64,000 nucleotides of DNA, from NCBI GenBank assembly GCA_965206655.1, contig CBDBKC010000038.1:434001-498000 (forward strand), given 5' to 3'. Position 1 is the stretch's first letter. Every line of letters starts with the position of its first letter. The DNA is from JAPPLB01 sp965206655. GTDB lineage: Bacteria; Acidobacteriota; Terriglobia; Bryobacterales; UBA6623. The translations under genes and the position numbers were made by a program. The notes beneath the pieces are model-generated. The model saw nothing but the letters and a program-made list of their open reading frames with translations. It ran no database searches and was not told where the DNA came from. This document shows positions 1 to 9,887 of this stretch, piece by piece.

Positions 1-145
1 CTGTTAAGCCGGAATCGGATTCCGGCGGGCTGGGCGGAGTTCGTTTGGAGCTGCTTGGGTGACGGCACGAGGGGTTATGGTGCCGTCTAACCTCTCTAGC
101 CCGTCCCTCTAGCCCTCGGCACCATGAATTTGACAGAATCCGGAC

Positions 146-904
146 ATGGTGATTACCGCGCGTGCTTCGGAGCTTGGCGAGATTGCGCCCTTGCGGGAAC
201 ACTATCGGGAGGAGATGAACTGCCAGATCATCCACGATTCCATCCACGGGCGTGCCGGGTGGACGCGGGAGTTCGCGCTGGAGCTTGGTGGTGCGCTGAT
301 TGGCTACGGTTCGGTTGCCGTTGGCGGCCCGTGGCGCGATGCGCCGGCGCTGTATGAGTTCTTCGTTGAACGCGAGTACAGGATGCGAATGTTCGAGCTA
401 TTCGCGAGCCTGTTGGCGGTGTGCGAGGCGAAGGTCATCGAAACGCAGAGCAACGCACGAATGCTGCCAGTGATGCTTCACGTGTTCACACGCAACATAC
501 GGACCGAGTCGATCTTGTTCGAGGACGGCTTTCAAACTTCGCACAGCCCGGAGGGGGCGGGCTTTCGCGCAGTGGACGCGGCGGACGCGGAGGCCCTTCG
601 CCAATACGAGTTGGATGAGAGCGCCGGCTGGGTGGCGACTATGAATGGTGAGATCGCCGGCGCAGGCGGCGTCCTCTACCACTACAACCGGCCGTACGGC
701 GATGTCTACATGAAGGTCGCCGAGCCGTTCCGGCGGCGAGGGCTCGGGGCGTATCTGGTACAGGAGTTGAAGGCAGTGTGTCGAGCGGGGGGCAGCGTGG
801 CCGCTGCGCGGTGTAACGGGGATAATGTACCAAGCCGAAGGACACTGCAGAAGGCAGGCTTTGTCCCCTGTGGGAACCTTATCGTTGGTGACCTGCATGG
901 TTAG
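146..904 (+). CDS. GNAT-family N-acetyltransferase
   Basis: Predicted cytosolic acetyl-CoA-dependent acetyltransferase of 252 residues; the substrate is unknown. The acetyl-CoA loop (motif A) is visible as RRRGLGAYLVQELK at about residues 197-210, followed by a typical GNAT end, NVPSRRTLQKAGF, at 227-239. The first 130 residues look like a second, diverged GNAT half, as in two-domain GNATs. A CAGAAT box sits 6 nt before the ATG and no Shine-Dalgarno is seen. Its stop overlaps the stop of a truncated convergent reading frame (901-984). An overlapping frame starting at 124 is only a shadow. Confidence 0.8.
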   Translation: MVITARASELGEIAPLREHYREEMNCQIIHDSIHGRAGWTREFALELGGALIGYGSVAVGGPWRDAPALYEFFVEREYRMRMFELFASLLAVCEAKVIETQSNARMLPVMLHVFTRNIRTESILFEDGFQTSHSPEGAGFRAVDAADAEALRQYELDESAGWVATMNGEIAGAGGVLYHYNRPYGDVYMKVAEPFRRRGLGAYLVQELKAVCRAGGSVAAARCNGDNVPSRRTLQKAGFVPCGNLIVGDLHG

Positions 905-984
905 GCGAGTGGGTTGACTGGCTGAGGGGGGATCGCCGCCGGCATCACCTGGACCCACTCGTCGTCAGGCCACGCTTTGTTCTT
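901..984 (-). pseudogene. C-terminal scrap of a gene split by the IS1595 element
   Basis: Read on the minus strand, this ends ..PDDEWVQVMPAAI.. and stops at 901-903. If the IS (993-2027) and one copy of its 8-bp duplication are removed, the frame continues upstream without a stop to about position 2130, giving roughly 60 codons with no evident start. The peptide DDEWV.V.PAAI also occurs at the C-terminus of the TypA protein encoded at 4426-6222, and the DNA there is similar too. It may be a decayed duplicate of that gene end or chance. Function unknown. Confidence 0.35.
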
Positions 985-992
985 TAGCCGAA

Positions 993-2027
993 GGTGGGGT
1001 ATCCACTTGACTCAGGTGACCCCAACATCTTGTGTTTGGGGTTCAGAACGGCTCGGCGTCCCAGTGGGCGATGATCGAGCGATACGGCGTCGGCTCCACA
1101 GCGACCGCTTGCTGAACCAGCCTGTAGAACAGCTTGCCCCGGCTACGTGAGCTGCGCCGGTTGAACCGGAAGACGAATTCGTCCAGATAGTAGTCCAAAT
1201 GCTCGTGGCTGACCGCCCCTTGATGCGTACCCAGCAACCAGCGCTTGAGCAGCGAGATCGCTTTGTGCACCAGCGGAAGCAATTCCGACGCCTGCTCGCG
1301 GCGACCCTTGAGGAAGACGATGTGGTGCCGATAGCCCTTCTTCTCGAGTGGCTCGTAGCCCAGCCAGCCATCGGTGCGAACCACGCTGCCTGGCTCGATC
1401 GACTCCTCCACGAAGGGCATCAAGCTGGCCGCCGAGGCGTTGCGCAGGCGCTGCATACGGATCCGCCCCAGCCCGCTGCCTCTCTCCTCCGCGGCTACTG
1501 CAATCAATCCTTTACGCTCGATCTGGCGGCCGCGAACGCCCTCCTCCTCCGCGCCCCAGTAGGTCTCATCCACCTCGACGACGCCCGTCAAACGCTCGCG
1601 CCCCGGCCGCACCATCGCCCGCCGCAGCTTGTGCATCCAAGCCCAGGCGGTTTGGTAGCTGCCCAGTCCCAGAACGCGTTGCAAACCCAAGGCGCTGACT
1701 CCGTTCTTCTGCGAGACGACGTGCCACATTGCTCGGAACCAAAGCCGCAACGGCTTGCGTGTGTCCTGAAAGATCGTACCGGCCGTGACGGACGTTTGGC
1801 GACCGCAGGCAGCACATTCGAACCATACTTTGCGCACCGGCCAAGCTCGCTCAAGCCCACAGTTGGGGCAACGGAACCCGTCCCGCCAGCGCAGCGCGAC
1901 CAGATAGTCCGCGACAGGCCTCTTCGGTGGCGAAGCGCGCCTCGAACTCGAGCAGATCGCGCGGGTAATCCTCCACGAGGCCGCATACTACATCTTGGGG
2001 TCACCTGAGTCAAGTGGATACCCCGCC
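993..2027 (-). mobile_element. IS1595-family insertion sequence (ISXO2-like), complete ends
   Basis: A 1035-bp element bounded by near-perfect inverted repeats. The left end reads GGTGGGGTATCCACTTGACT and the right end is its reverse complement with one early mismatch; the match runs for about 32 bp. It is flanked by an exact 8-bp target duplication TAGCCGAA (985-992 and 2028-2035), the length expected for this family. It carries one transposase gene, which has a frameshift near its 5' end. A miniature relative lies at 49015-49290. Confidence 0.92.
1043..1976 (-). pseudogene. IS1595-family transposase, frameshifted near the N-terminus
   Basis: DDE-type transposase. The main frame (stop at 1043) contains VEVDETYWGA (first catalytic Asp), RTDGWLGY (second Asp) and YLDEFVFRFNRR near the end, with a zinc-ribbon half FRCPNCG encoded just upstream of the first ATG at 1837. 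The family N-terminus LLEFEARFATEEAC is encoded in a different frame from a GTG at 1976. The two frames meet at about 1911-1918, so one indel (one extra or two missing bases) separates the zinc ribbon and catalytic core from the true start. Either the copy is inactive or the indel is an assembly error. Confidence 0.8.
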
Positions 2028-2150
2028 TAGCCGAATTCTTGTTTCCTCCGGGGCCTTATCACAGAGAATCGCTTCACGCCCTGGGAAACGTTGTTCTTGT
2101 TTCCTCGGTATGCCGGCAGCGGTACAATGCCCTCAGGCTATGAACGGGCC

Positions 2151-3404
2151 ATGTATATCAACTCCATCACCATAGAGAATCTCCGCACCTTTAAGAAAGC
2201 GAAGGTCGACTTCGTCCATCGCGGCCAAAAGAAATCGCAAGCGATCGAGCGCCTGCCCAAGCTCAAGAACATCAACCTACTCTTGGGCGACAACGGCTCC
2301 GGGAAAACGACGGTACTGAGAGCCGTCGCGTTGGCGGCGCTCGGCCCCGCCGTCAGCCAGTCCGGCATCTATTCCCACAACCTCGTGCGGCGCGAGCCTG
2401 GCCCACGCCGCACCAAGAGGACCAAGCGTGCCGAGGCCGGGATTAGTGCTTCGTTTCTGCTCCATGACCAAGACGTTGACAGCAAGTCCGGGGAGCGGGC
2501 GTTGTCCGGCGCGCTAAACATCGAACGTCAAGGTGATCTGGAGAGCATTCACTTCGACGAGTCCGCAAAAGAGGGTTGGGACCCGGTCTTCGAAACCGAG
2601 AACGATTCCTTCTTCGTTGTGGGCTACGGCGCCACCCGTCGGGTCGAGCCGGGCGAGAACCTTGACCTGGGCGCCCGGTCTCGACGTTCGTTTGTGCGCG
2701 CCCAGCGCGTGCAAGGGCTGTTTGAGGATTCGTTTTCACTGGTACCGCTGACGTACTGGCTTCCGAAACTCAAGTCGAACAATCGAGGCCGATACAAACA
2801 GGTGGTTAACCTAGTCAACCGCCTCATGGGCACTCGACGCTACAAGTTTGGAGGAGAGTTCAATCAGGGCGATTATCTCTTCGAGCATGGGGGCGTCAAG
2901 GTGCCGTTCCAGGCTCTGTCCGATGGCTACCGAGCTTATCTTGGCTGGATCGGCGACCTGCTTTATCACGTCTGCCAAGGTTGCCCCCCCGGCCGCAAGC
3001 TCGTGGACAATAGCGGCATCGTTCTGGTCGACGAGATCGATCTGCACCTGCACCCGCGTTGGCAGATGAAAGTAGTTCCGACGTTGGCAAAAGCACTACC
3101 GAACCTCCAGTTCATCCTCACCTCGCACAGCCCGCTCGTGTGCGGCAGCTTGGAGCGAATGAACATCACCCATTTGAAAGCGGGTCCTCGTCTCACGGCT
3201 TCCGCGAAGCGCGTAGAAACCGACATTTACGGTCTCGATGCGGATCAGTTACTCATTACGGACCTTTTCGGGCTAAAGAGTACTCGCGCGCCCGAGAAGG
3301 AATCGAAGCTAAAAGAGCTCACACAACGCGCCCGTGCAGGGGACCGCGAGGCCGCCAGACAACTCTTGATCGAAATGGGCCGGGGCATAGGGTCGACGCG
3401 ATGA
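2151..3404 (+). CDS. AAA-family ATPase, PtuA-like (candidate Septu defence component)
   Basis: Protein of 417 residues if started at ATG 2151; the reading frame is open further upstream but the family N-terminus MYINSITIENLRTFK begins here. Walker A is GDNGSGKT at about 46-53, the Walker B region is IVLVDEIDLHLHP at about 290-302, and the switch is TSHSPLV near 324-330. This is the layout of SMC/RecF-like AAA ATPases found in OLD nucleases, Septu PtuA and retron-linked PtuA. There is no Toprim nuclease domain, so it needs a partner: the next gene starts inside its stop codon (ATGA) and encodes an HNH nuclease. Septu membership is inferred from gene order and domains. Confidence 0.75.
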   Translation: MYINSITIENLRTFKKAKVDFVHRGQKKSQAIERLPKLKNINLLLGDNGSGKTTVLRAVALAALGPAVSQSGIYSHNLVRREPGPRRTKRTKRAEAGISASFLLHDQDVDSKSGERALSGALNIERQGDLESIHFDESAKEGWDPVFETENDSFFVVGYGATRRVEPGENLDLGARSRRSFVRAQRVQGLFEDSFSLVPLTYWLPKLKSNNRGRYKQVVNLVNRLMGTRRYKFGGEFNQGDYLFEHGGVKVPFQALSDGYRAYLGWIGDLLYHVCQGCPPGRKLVDNSGIVLVDEIDLHLHPRWQMKVVPTLAKALPNLQFILTSHSPLVCGSLERMNITHLKAGPRLTASAKRVETDIYGLDADQLLITDLFGLKSTRAPEKESKLKELTQRARAGDREAARQLLIEMGRGIGSTR

Positions 3405-4297
3405 TCCGGTACGACACGACCGCAAAAAAGCTCCGGGACTCCATCGAAGTGCACAAGCCTGGATGGCTTAAGAGGGCTTCCGACCGCACCAAAACATTCA
3501 AATCGGCAGGACGCTACAACGAGAGCTCGACCATTTGGAGCGAAATCAAGCCGGTCTACATGCGCCTGCAGCACTACAAGTGCGCCTACTGTGAGAAGGA
3601 GCTTGAGGGCGAAGAGCGCGGCAAGGGCGAGCACGACGTGGAGCACTTTAGGCCCAAGTCTTCGGTGACCAAATGGCATCCGAAGGCGATTCGCGACGCC
3701 GGTATTCCGATCACGCCGCCGATGGCAGGGAACAAAGACCCCGGTTACCATCTGCTGCCTTACCACCTCCTGAACTACACGACGGCCTGCAGATCCTGCA
3801 ACTCGACGCTGAAGGGGGACAAGTTCCCGATCGCGGGGAAAAGGGATCCCGGTGGATCGAGTCCGGCAAGCCTGAAGTCCGAAAGGGCTTACCTGATCTA
3901 CCCGATTGGCAGAATCGACGACGACCCCGCGAAACTGATTCGGTTTTACGGGGTCTCACCGCAAGCGGCGGTGGCCAGCGGTCACAAGCATCATCGGGCG
4001 TTGGTGACGATCGCATTCTTCGAATTGGATGACCCCGTGAACCGGAAGACGCTGTTTAAGCAACGGGCGCGCATCATCAGAGCCCTATACCGTTTCCTAA
4101 AGGGGCGGGAGAGTGCGCGGACGGACGAAGAGCGGGAGCAGTGTCAGCAAGACGTTGATCTGTATTCGGGACCGAGTAGTCCGCACACGAATTGTGCGCA
4201 GTGCTTCGTGGAGCTTTTTGAGAACGACGAAACACGACTCGAAGCGGAGACTCTGTACAAAGCGGCAACCGAATACCTGCAGAGCGGTTCCTCATGA
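3401..4297 (+). CDS. HNH endonuclease, PtuB-like (candidate Septu effector)
   Basis: 298 residues, started at the ATG that overlaps the ATPase stop (ATGA), which implies translational coupling. A zinc-stabilised HNH core is visible: CAYCE at 61-65, EHDVEHFRPK at 77-86, then ACRSCNSTLKGDKF from about 129 with two more cysteines and the conserved Asn. This CxxC..H..EH..PK..CxxCN order matches PtuB and the retron-associated HNH nucleases. The expected role is nucleic-acid cleavage under control of the ATPase during phage infection. About 120 residues after the HNH core are unassigned. The pair lies directly beside an IS. Confidence 0.75.
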   Translation: MIRYDTTAKKLRDSIEVHKPGWLKRASDRTKTFKSAGRYNESSTIWSEIKPVYMRLQHYKCAYCEKELEGEERGKGEHDVEHFRPKSSVTKWHPKAIRDAGIPITPPMAGNKDPGYHLLPYHLLNYTTACRSCNSTLKGDKFPIAGKRDPGGSSPASLKSERAYLIYPIGRIDDDPAKLIRFYGVSPQAAVASGHKHHRALVTIAFFELDDPVNRKTLFKQRARIIRALYRFLKGRESARTDEEREQCQQDVDLYSGPSSPHTNCAQCFVELFENDETRLEAETLYKAATEYLQSGSS

Positions 4298-4425
4298 TTC
4301 TGTCCTTCAAGGCGTCAGCGCGATGGTAAAGGCGCGTCTGCTTACTCCTGACACATCGAGGAGTTTTGGATTGCCTCAGGCCGATCTCGCAAGTCGCGCA
4401 CAGCATAGCCGCGCGCCACAACTCG

Positions 4426-6222
<1,797 letters not shown>

Positions 6223-6401
6223 AAAGGTGGACTGCGAAGGGCGGCGGAATAGGCCGCACTCGTTTCAGGTTAGCGGTGCCGGCGACGGGGTCTTCAGTGG
6301 GGAAACTTTTGGGGTGGTTATGTCGGCGGGTCGGACCGCTCGTTGTCTCTCGCGGCTCGGCTAGAAGATGGGTGTCGGGTCGGGGAGGATATAGGCATGA
6401 G

Positions 6402-7400
6402 CTACTTCGGTGGCTCGTAGGGGCCGATCGCCATGACAGGATCGGGGCCGGCGCCTTCGGGAGTTTTGATCACTTGCACGACCTTGCGGTCGGCGACGGA
6501 AACGACCCAGATCTCATCATTATCCTGCACGCCGGCGAAGGCGTGCTTGCCGTCCTGAGAAAGCGAGAGGGAGAGGGGACTGCCGCCGAGCTCGACCGTC
6601 CCGGTCTGCTTGCGGGACTCGATGTCGGCGAAGCCCACCATTTGATTGTCGGTCCCGATTGAATAGACGAGGGTCTTCCGGTCGGGTGTGATGACAATAC
6701 GGTTGACTCCCATGTCGGCTTTGATCTTCCCGAGGCTCTTCTGAGTAGCGGTGTCGATGATGTGAATAGTGGCGTCCTGGGAACAGGTGACGTAGAGGCG
6801 CTTGCCGTCTTTCGATAGGACGCTGCCCTGCGGATACTTACCAATCGGGATGATCTTCGTTTCGCCAGTCTTCACATTCACCGCGCCGAGCGTATCGCTG
6901 CGCGTGTTGCTGGCGTAGGCCCATTCACCTTTGGGTCCGAAGATGACCATGTGGGGCGCTTCGCCGCCGTTATCGAAGTCCTTGATGACGGAACGGCTCT
7001 TCAGGTCGACGAGAACGAGCCGGTCCGGGTTCTCGGATGTGGCGATCATGCGGTGCGTCTTGGGGTCGATCGACATGCCGTGGGGGCGATGAAACTTGCC
7101 GGTTGAGATGACGCCGACCTTCCTTCGCTCCTTGATGTCGACGATCGAGATCGTATTGCCGCCAGGCCCTTTGTAGCTCATCCAAAGCACGCCGTTGTCG
7201 CTGACGTAGAGGTGGCGTCCATCGGGGTCGAGCACCATCTCGTGGGGTGTCTTCCCCACCGCGACTCCCGCCACGCGTTTCCCAGAAGCGGTGTAAAACC
7301 CCACTTGGCTCGCTTTCTTTTCGACGACAACGAGGACTGGTTCCTGCGCGGAAGCCGCGAGCGAGATGACGAAGAATAGAAGGAAGGCGATGAGGGACAT
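6402..7400 (-). CDS. Exported YncE/YVTN-type seven-bladed beta-propeller
   Basis: 332 residues from ATG 7400, chosen because it gives a clean signal peptide (LIAFLLFFVISLAASAQE) and sits 28 nt after the preceding stop; a longer frame to 7448 would overlap that gene. Repeated blades such as DPDGRHLYVSD, DPKTHRMIATSE, SKDGKRLYVTC, TPDRKTLVYSIG and SQDGKHAFAG are spread through the protein. No catalytic motif is seen. It is likely a periplasmic binding or scaffold protein. It appears to share an operon with the TolB-like gene upstream. The ligand is unknown. Confidence 0.8.
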   Translation of the reverse strand: MSLIAFLLFFVISLAASAQEPVLVVVEKKASQVGFYTASGKRVAGVAVGKTPHEMVLDPDGRHLYVSDNGVLWMSYKGPGGNTISIVDIKERRKVGVISTGKFHRPHGMSIDPKTHRMIATSENPDRLVLVDLKSRSVIKDFDNGGEAPHMVIFGPKGEWAYASNTRSDTLGAVNVKTGETKIIPIGKYPQGSVLSKDGKRLYVTCSQDATIHIIDTATQKSLGKIKADMGVNRIVITPDRKTLVYSIGTDNQMVGFADIESRKQTGTVELGGSPLSLSLSQDGKHAFAGVQDNDEIWVVSVADRKVVQVIKTPEGAGPDPVMAIGPYEPPK

Positions 7401-7428
7401 AATCGGTTCTTGGGCGAGCGAATCGATC

Positions 7429-9294
7429 CTAGTGGGATGCCTGTTCAAGCGGCAGGAAGTCTTTCATGACCCAGATCTCCGATTGGACGCCACCGGAAGT
7501 GAACGCGATGCGGCGGCCTTCCGGGTCGAGGCGGAAGCGGCCACTGTGTTGGATGTGGATGGGGAGTTGTTCGGGCGAACCACCCTCGAAGGCAATCTTC
7601 CAGATCGAAGGAGTCGGCTTGCCGGGTGCGCCCACGAGCAAGGCGGACCCATCGGGGAGCCACTCGACGCCGCTGAGCACGGCGTTCCGCGCCCGCAGCA
7701 ACTGCCTCGGCTGCCCGCCTACAACGGGGATTACGAGTAGAACCTCGGCCTGATCGAGGAGTGCGTCTTTCGTAGCGAAAGCAAGTGTCAGGCCGTCGGG
7801 TGACAAGGTCAAGTCGTGGATCGGGAACTTTTCGGTGGACGTATGAAGGGTCTTCTCTTCGTAGCTGGCGATCTCGAGCCGCCGGATACTGAAGCCGTTC
7901 GCCGAGTCTTGATAAACGTAGAAGACAGCCTTGCCGTCTTTCGACCAAGCGCCTTCGAAGCCGCGGAAGTTGGTACTTCGTTCACGCACGACGGGGGTGG
8001 TTTCGCCGCTCTGTGCATCGACTTGAAACAGACCGGCGCGGCTCTTGCCGTCGCTGCCCTGGGCAAGCAGCGACTTGCCGTCAGGCGACCAATGAATTCT
8101 TTCCAGGTAGGCGAGCTTGGGAACGATGACATTCTCCTTGCCGGTCTCGAGATCACGAATCGTGACGGCTCGCGATTCCTGAGAGAAGTTCTCTGTTCCC
8201 CAGCGGGATAGATAGGCAAGATACCGGCCGTCCGGGGACCAATCGGGAGAAGTGTTCGCACCCACCAGCCGGCCGCGAACAACCTCCGGCACCCCTTTGA
8301 TTTTCCCCGCTTGAACGTCAATCGAAGCGGTGAGAATATCGGAGCGTCCGGTGCGCAGACCGTAGTAGAAATCGCCTCGGCTCGTGATTCCCATCGGCAG
8401 GAATCGCCCGAGGTCTTTCTTGATGAGCCGAGGCGCGCCGGCCGGCTTGCCGTCTGCTACGGGCATCATCCAGGCATCCATCGTACCGGCGCGGTCGCTG
8501 CCGAAGACGATGGCGCTTCCGTCCGGCGTCCAGACGGGGAACATATCGTTGGATTCGTCGGCGACGAGTTTGGTCTCGCCGCTGCCGTCGGCGGAAAGCA
8601 GGAAGATGTCACGCGCGTCGGAGCCTTCGTTGACGGTCGAGTCGTACACGATGAACTTGCCGTCGGGAGAGAACTCCATCTTCTTGGGGTAGACCCAGTT
8701 CAACGACTTGAGCACTTGCGTTGAACCATGCTCGGCGGAAACCAGGGCGATCTGGCTGATGTTGTCCTTGCGGAACAGAAGTGTGAGGATCTGCTCGCCG
8801 TTGGGCGACCAGGAAGTTGGCTGGACGAAACCGGCTTCCGGGTTTCGGATCAGGATGCGCGGCTCGCCGCCCGCGATCTTACCTTGTTTCTCATTCAGCG
8901 AGAGGATCCGCAGCTCATAAAACTCCTCGTCATTGAACCAGGCGTAAGCAACCTGGCTGCTGTCAGGCGAGATCGACGAGAAATAGGCGAATTCCTTCGA
9001 CCCCGGCGGGTTGGCGGTGAGCCGGACCTTCTCCTTGGTTTCAAGGTCGAGGATTGCCAGATCACCGGTTTCGACGTCGACGAGCGAGAGGAGGCGGCCA
9101 TCGCGCGAGGGGCCGCCCAGAAGATTCGTCTGAGAGTCCGCCCAGACCGGTTGAGCCGTCGCTTCAGAATGAGGGGCGTCACCAGCGGCGGCGAAGCCAG
9201 TCAATAGAAGCGAAAGGAGGAACAAGCCTGTCTGATGGAGGCGTCTCACCGTTTTATTCGTTGCCGAATCCAACAGAACACATGGATGCCGCAC
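7429..9294 (-). CDS. Exported TolB-like WD40/PD40 beta-propeller protein
   Basis: 621 residues starting at GTG 9294. A TAGAAT box lies 8 nt upstream with no Shine-Dalgarno, which suits a leaderless start. A second GTG at residue 17 would give a tighter signal peptide (HQTGLFLLSLLLTGFAAA). At least eight PD40-type blades are readable (SPDSSQVAYAW, SPNGEQILTLL, SPDGKFIVYDS, TPDGSAIVFGSD, SPDGRYLAYLS, SPDGKSLLAQG, SKDGKAVFYVY, SPDGLTLAFAT). There is no peptidase or kinase domain, so it is a free-standing propeller. First gene of a probable pair with the YncE-like gene. Confidence 0.8.
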   Translation of the reverse strand: MRHPCVLLDSATNKTVRRLHQTGLFLLSLLLTGFAAAGDAPHSEATAQPVWADSQTNLLGGPSRDGRLLSLVDVETGDLAILDLETKEKVRLTANPPGSKEFAYFSSISPDSSQVAYAWFNDEEFYELRILSLNEKQGKIAGGEPRILIRNPEAGFVQPTSWSPNGEQILTLLFRKDNISQIALVSAEHGSTQVLKSLNWVYPKKMEFSPDGKFIVYDSTVNEGSDARDIFLLSADGSGETKLVADESNDMFPVWTPDGSAIVFGSDRAGTMDAWMMPVADGKPAGAPRLIKKDLGRFLPMGITSRGDFYYGLRTGRSDILTASIDVQAGKIKGVPEVVRGRLVGANTSPDWSPDGRYLAYLSRWGTENFSQESRAVTIRDLETGKENVIVPKLAYLERIHWSPDGKSLLAQGSDGKSRAGLFQVDAQSGETTPVVRERSTNFRGFEGAWSKDGKAVFYVYQDSANGFSIRRLEIASYEEKTLHTSTEKFPIHDLTLSPDGLTLAFATKDALLDQAEVLLVIPVVGGQPRQLLRARNAVLSGVEWLPDGSALLVGAPGKPTPSIWKIAFEGGSPEQLPIHIQHSGRFRLDPEGRRIAFTSGGVQSEIWVMKDFLPLEQASH

Positions 9295-9302
9295 CTGTCG
9301 CT

Positions 9303-9308
9303 ATTCTA
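9303..9308 (-). promoter_or_regulatory. -10-like TAGAAT box for a leaderless start
   Basis: TAGAAT on the minus strand, 8 nt before GTG 9294. The same hexamer, 9 nt before the start, precedes the kinase at 13179 and the kinase relic at 17715. Confidence 0.5.
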
Positions 9309-9466
9309 CCGCTATCGCGTCGTAGGCAGCCCTCGTTTGCGCATCTCTGAGCGCCCGCGGCCTATTCACCCCGAAGATGGTACCTCTGTTAGCGAATCCC
9401 CATCTACCGCCCAAGCTCTGTCATAATACGCGGGTTGGGTTTCACCCGATGAAAAAGGAGCCTGCT

Positions 9467-9874
9467 GTGACCTTGAAGTGGAAGTACGCGGCGATTCCGC
9501 TGCTCGTAGTTATTATGCTCGCCTGTTCGGGGGGGTCGAGCGGCCCACGCCACTTTGATGGTCCCGGGCCGGTGGTTCTGTACGTTGGCATCACGACCGC
9601 GTCAGGACAGGGTTCGGCCTTGGAAAAGACGTTTCACGAAGTGTTCTATCCAGCCATCAGCAGCCAGGCCGGATTCAAGTTCGCGCACCTCGCCAAAGAA
9701 CAGGGAGAGGACAATAGCTACGTGCTGAGCCTCGCTTTCGAAAGCGAAGACCTAAGGCTGAACTGGGTGGCGAAGGATCTGCATCAGGAAGCGTGGGGGA
9801 AGATGGTTGAGCACTTCAGCGGCGACCCGGACTTCGTTGAAGCCCTTGGTATTGTCGATTCGCCCGCGGAATAG
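9467..9874 (+). CDS. Small lipoprotein with antibiotic-biosynthesis-monooxygenase-like fold
   Basis: 135 residues. GTG 9467 is preferred over the in-frame ATG 9449 because AAGGAG lies 7 nt upstream of the GTG and inside the codons that would follow the ATG. A lipoprotein signal (YAAIPLLVVIMLAC) puts the mature N-terminal Cys near residue 20. The rest (VVLYVGITTASGQG..FHEVFYPAIS..YVLSLAFES..W..) has the ferredoxin-like pattern of ABM/EthD dimeric alpha-beta barrel proteins. The enzymatic role is unproven. It stands alone between convergent and divergent propeller genes. Confidence 0.65.
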   Translation: MTLKWKYAAIPLLVVIMLACSGGSSGPRHFDGPGPVVLYVGITTASGQGSALEKTFHEVFYPAISSQAGFKFAHLAKEQGEDNSYVLSLAFESEDLRLNWVAKDLHQEAWGKMVEHFSGDPDFVEALGIVDSPAE

Positions 9875-9887
9875 CGGCTCCCCGTTC

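Noticed and set aside
398..958. Long minus-strand reading frame over the GNAT gene
   Set aside because: It is antisense to a gene with clear GNAT motifs and shows no family pattern; high-GC shadow.
1199..2008. 269-codon plus-strand frame across the IS1595 transposase
   Set aside because: Antisense to a recognisable DDE transposase; composition typical of a shadow frame.
3059..3400. Upstream extension of the HNH gene frame to 3059
   Set aside because: It lies inside the ATPase coding sequence; the ATGA overlap at 3401 and family N-terminus support the later start.
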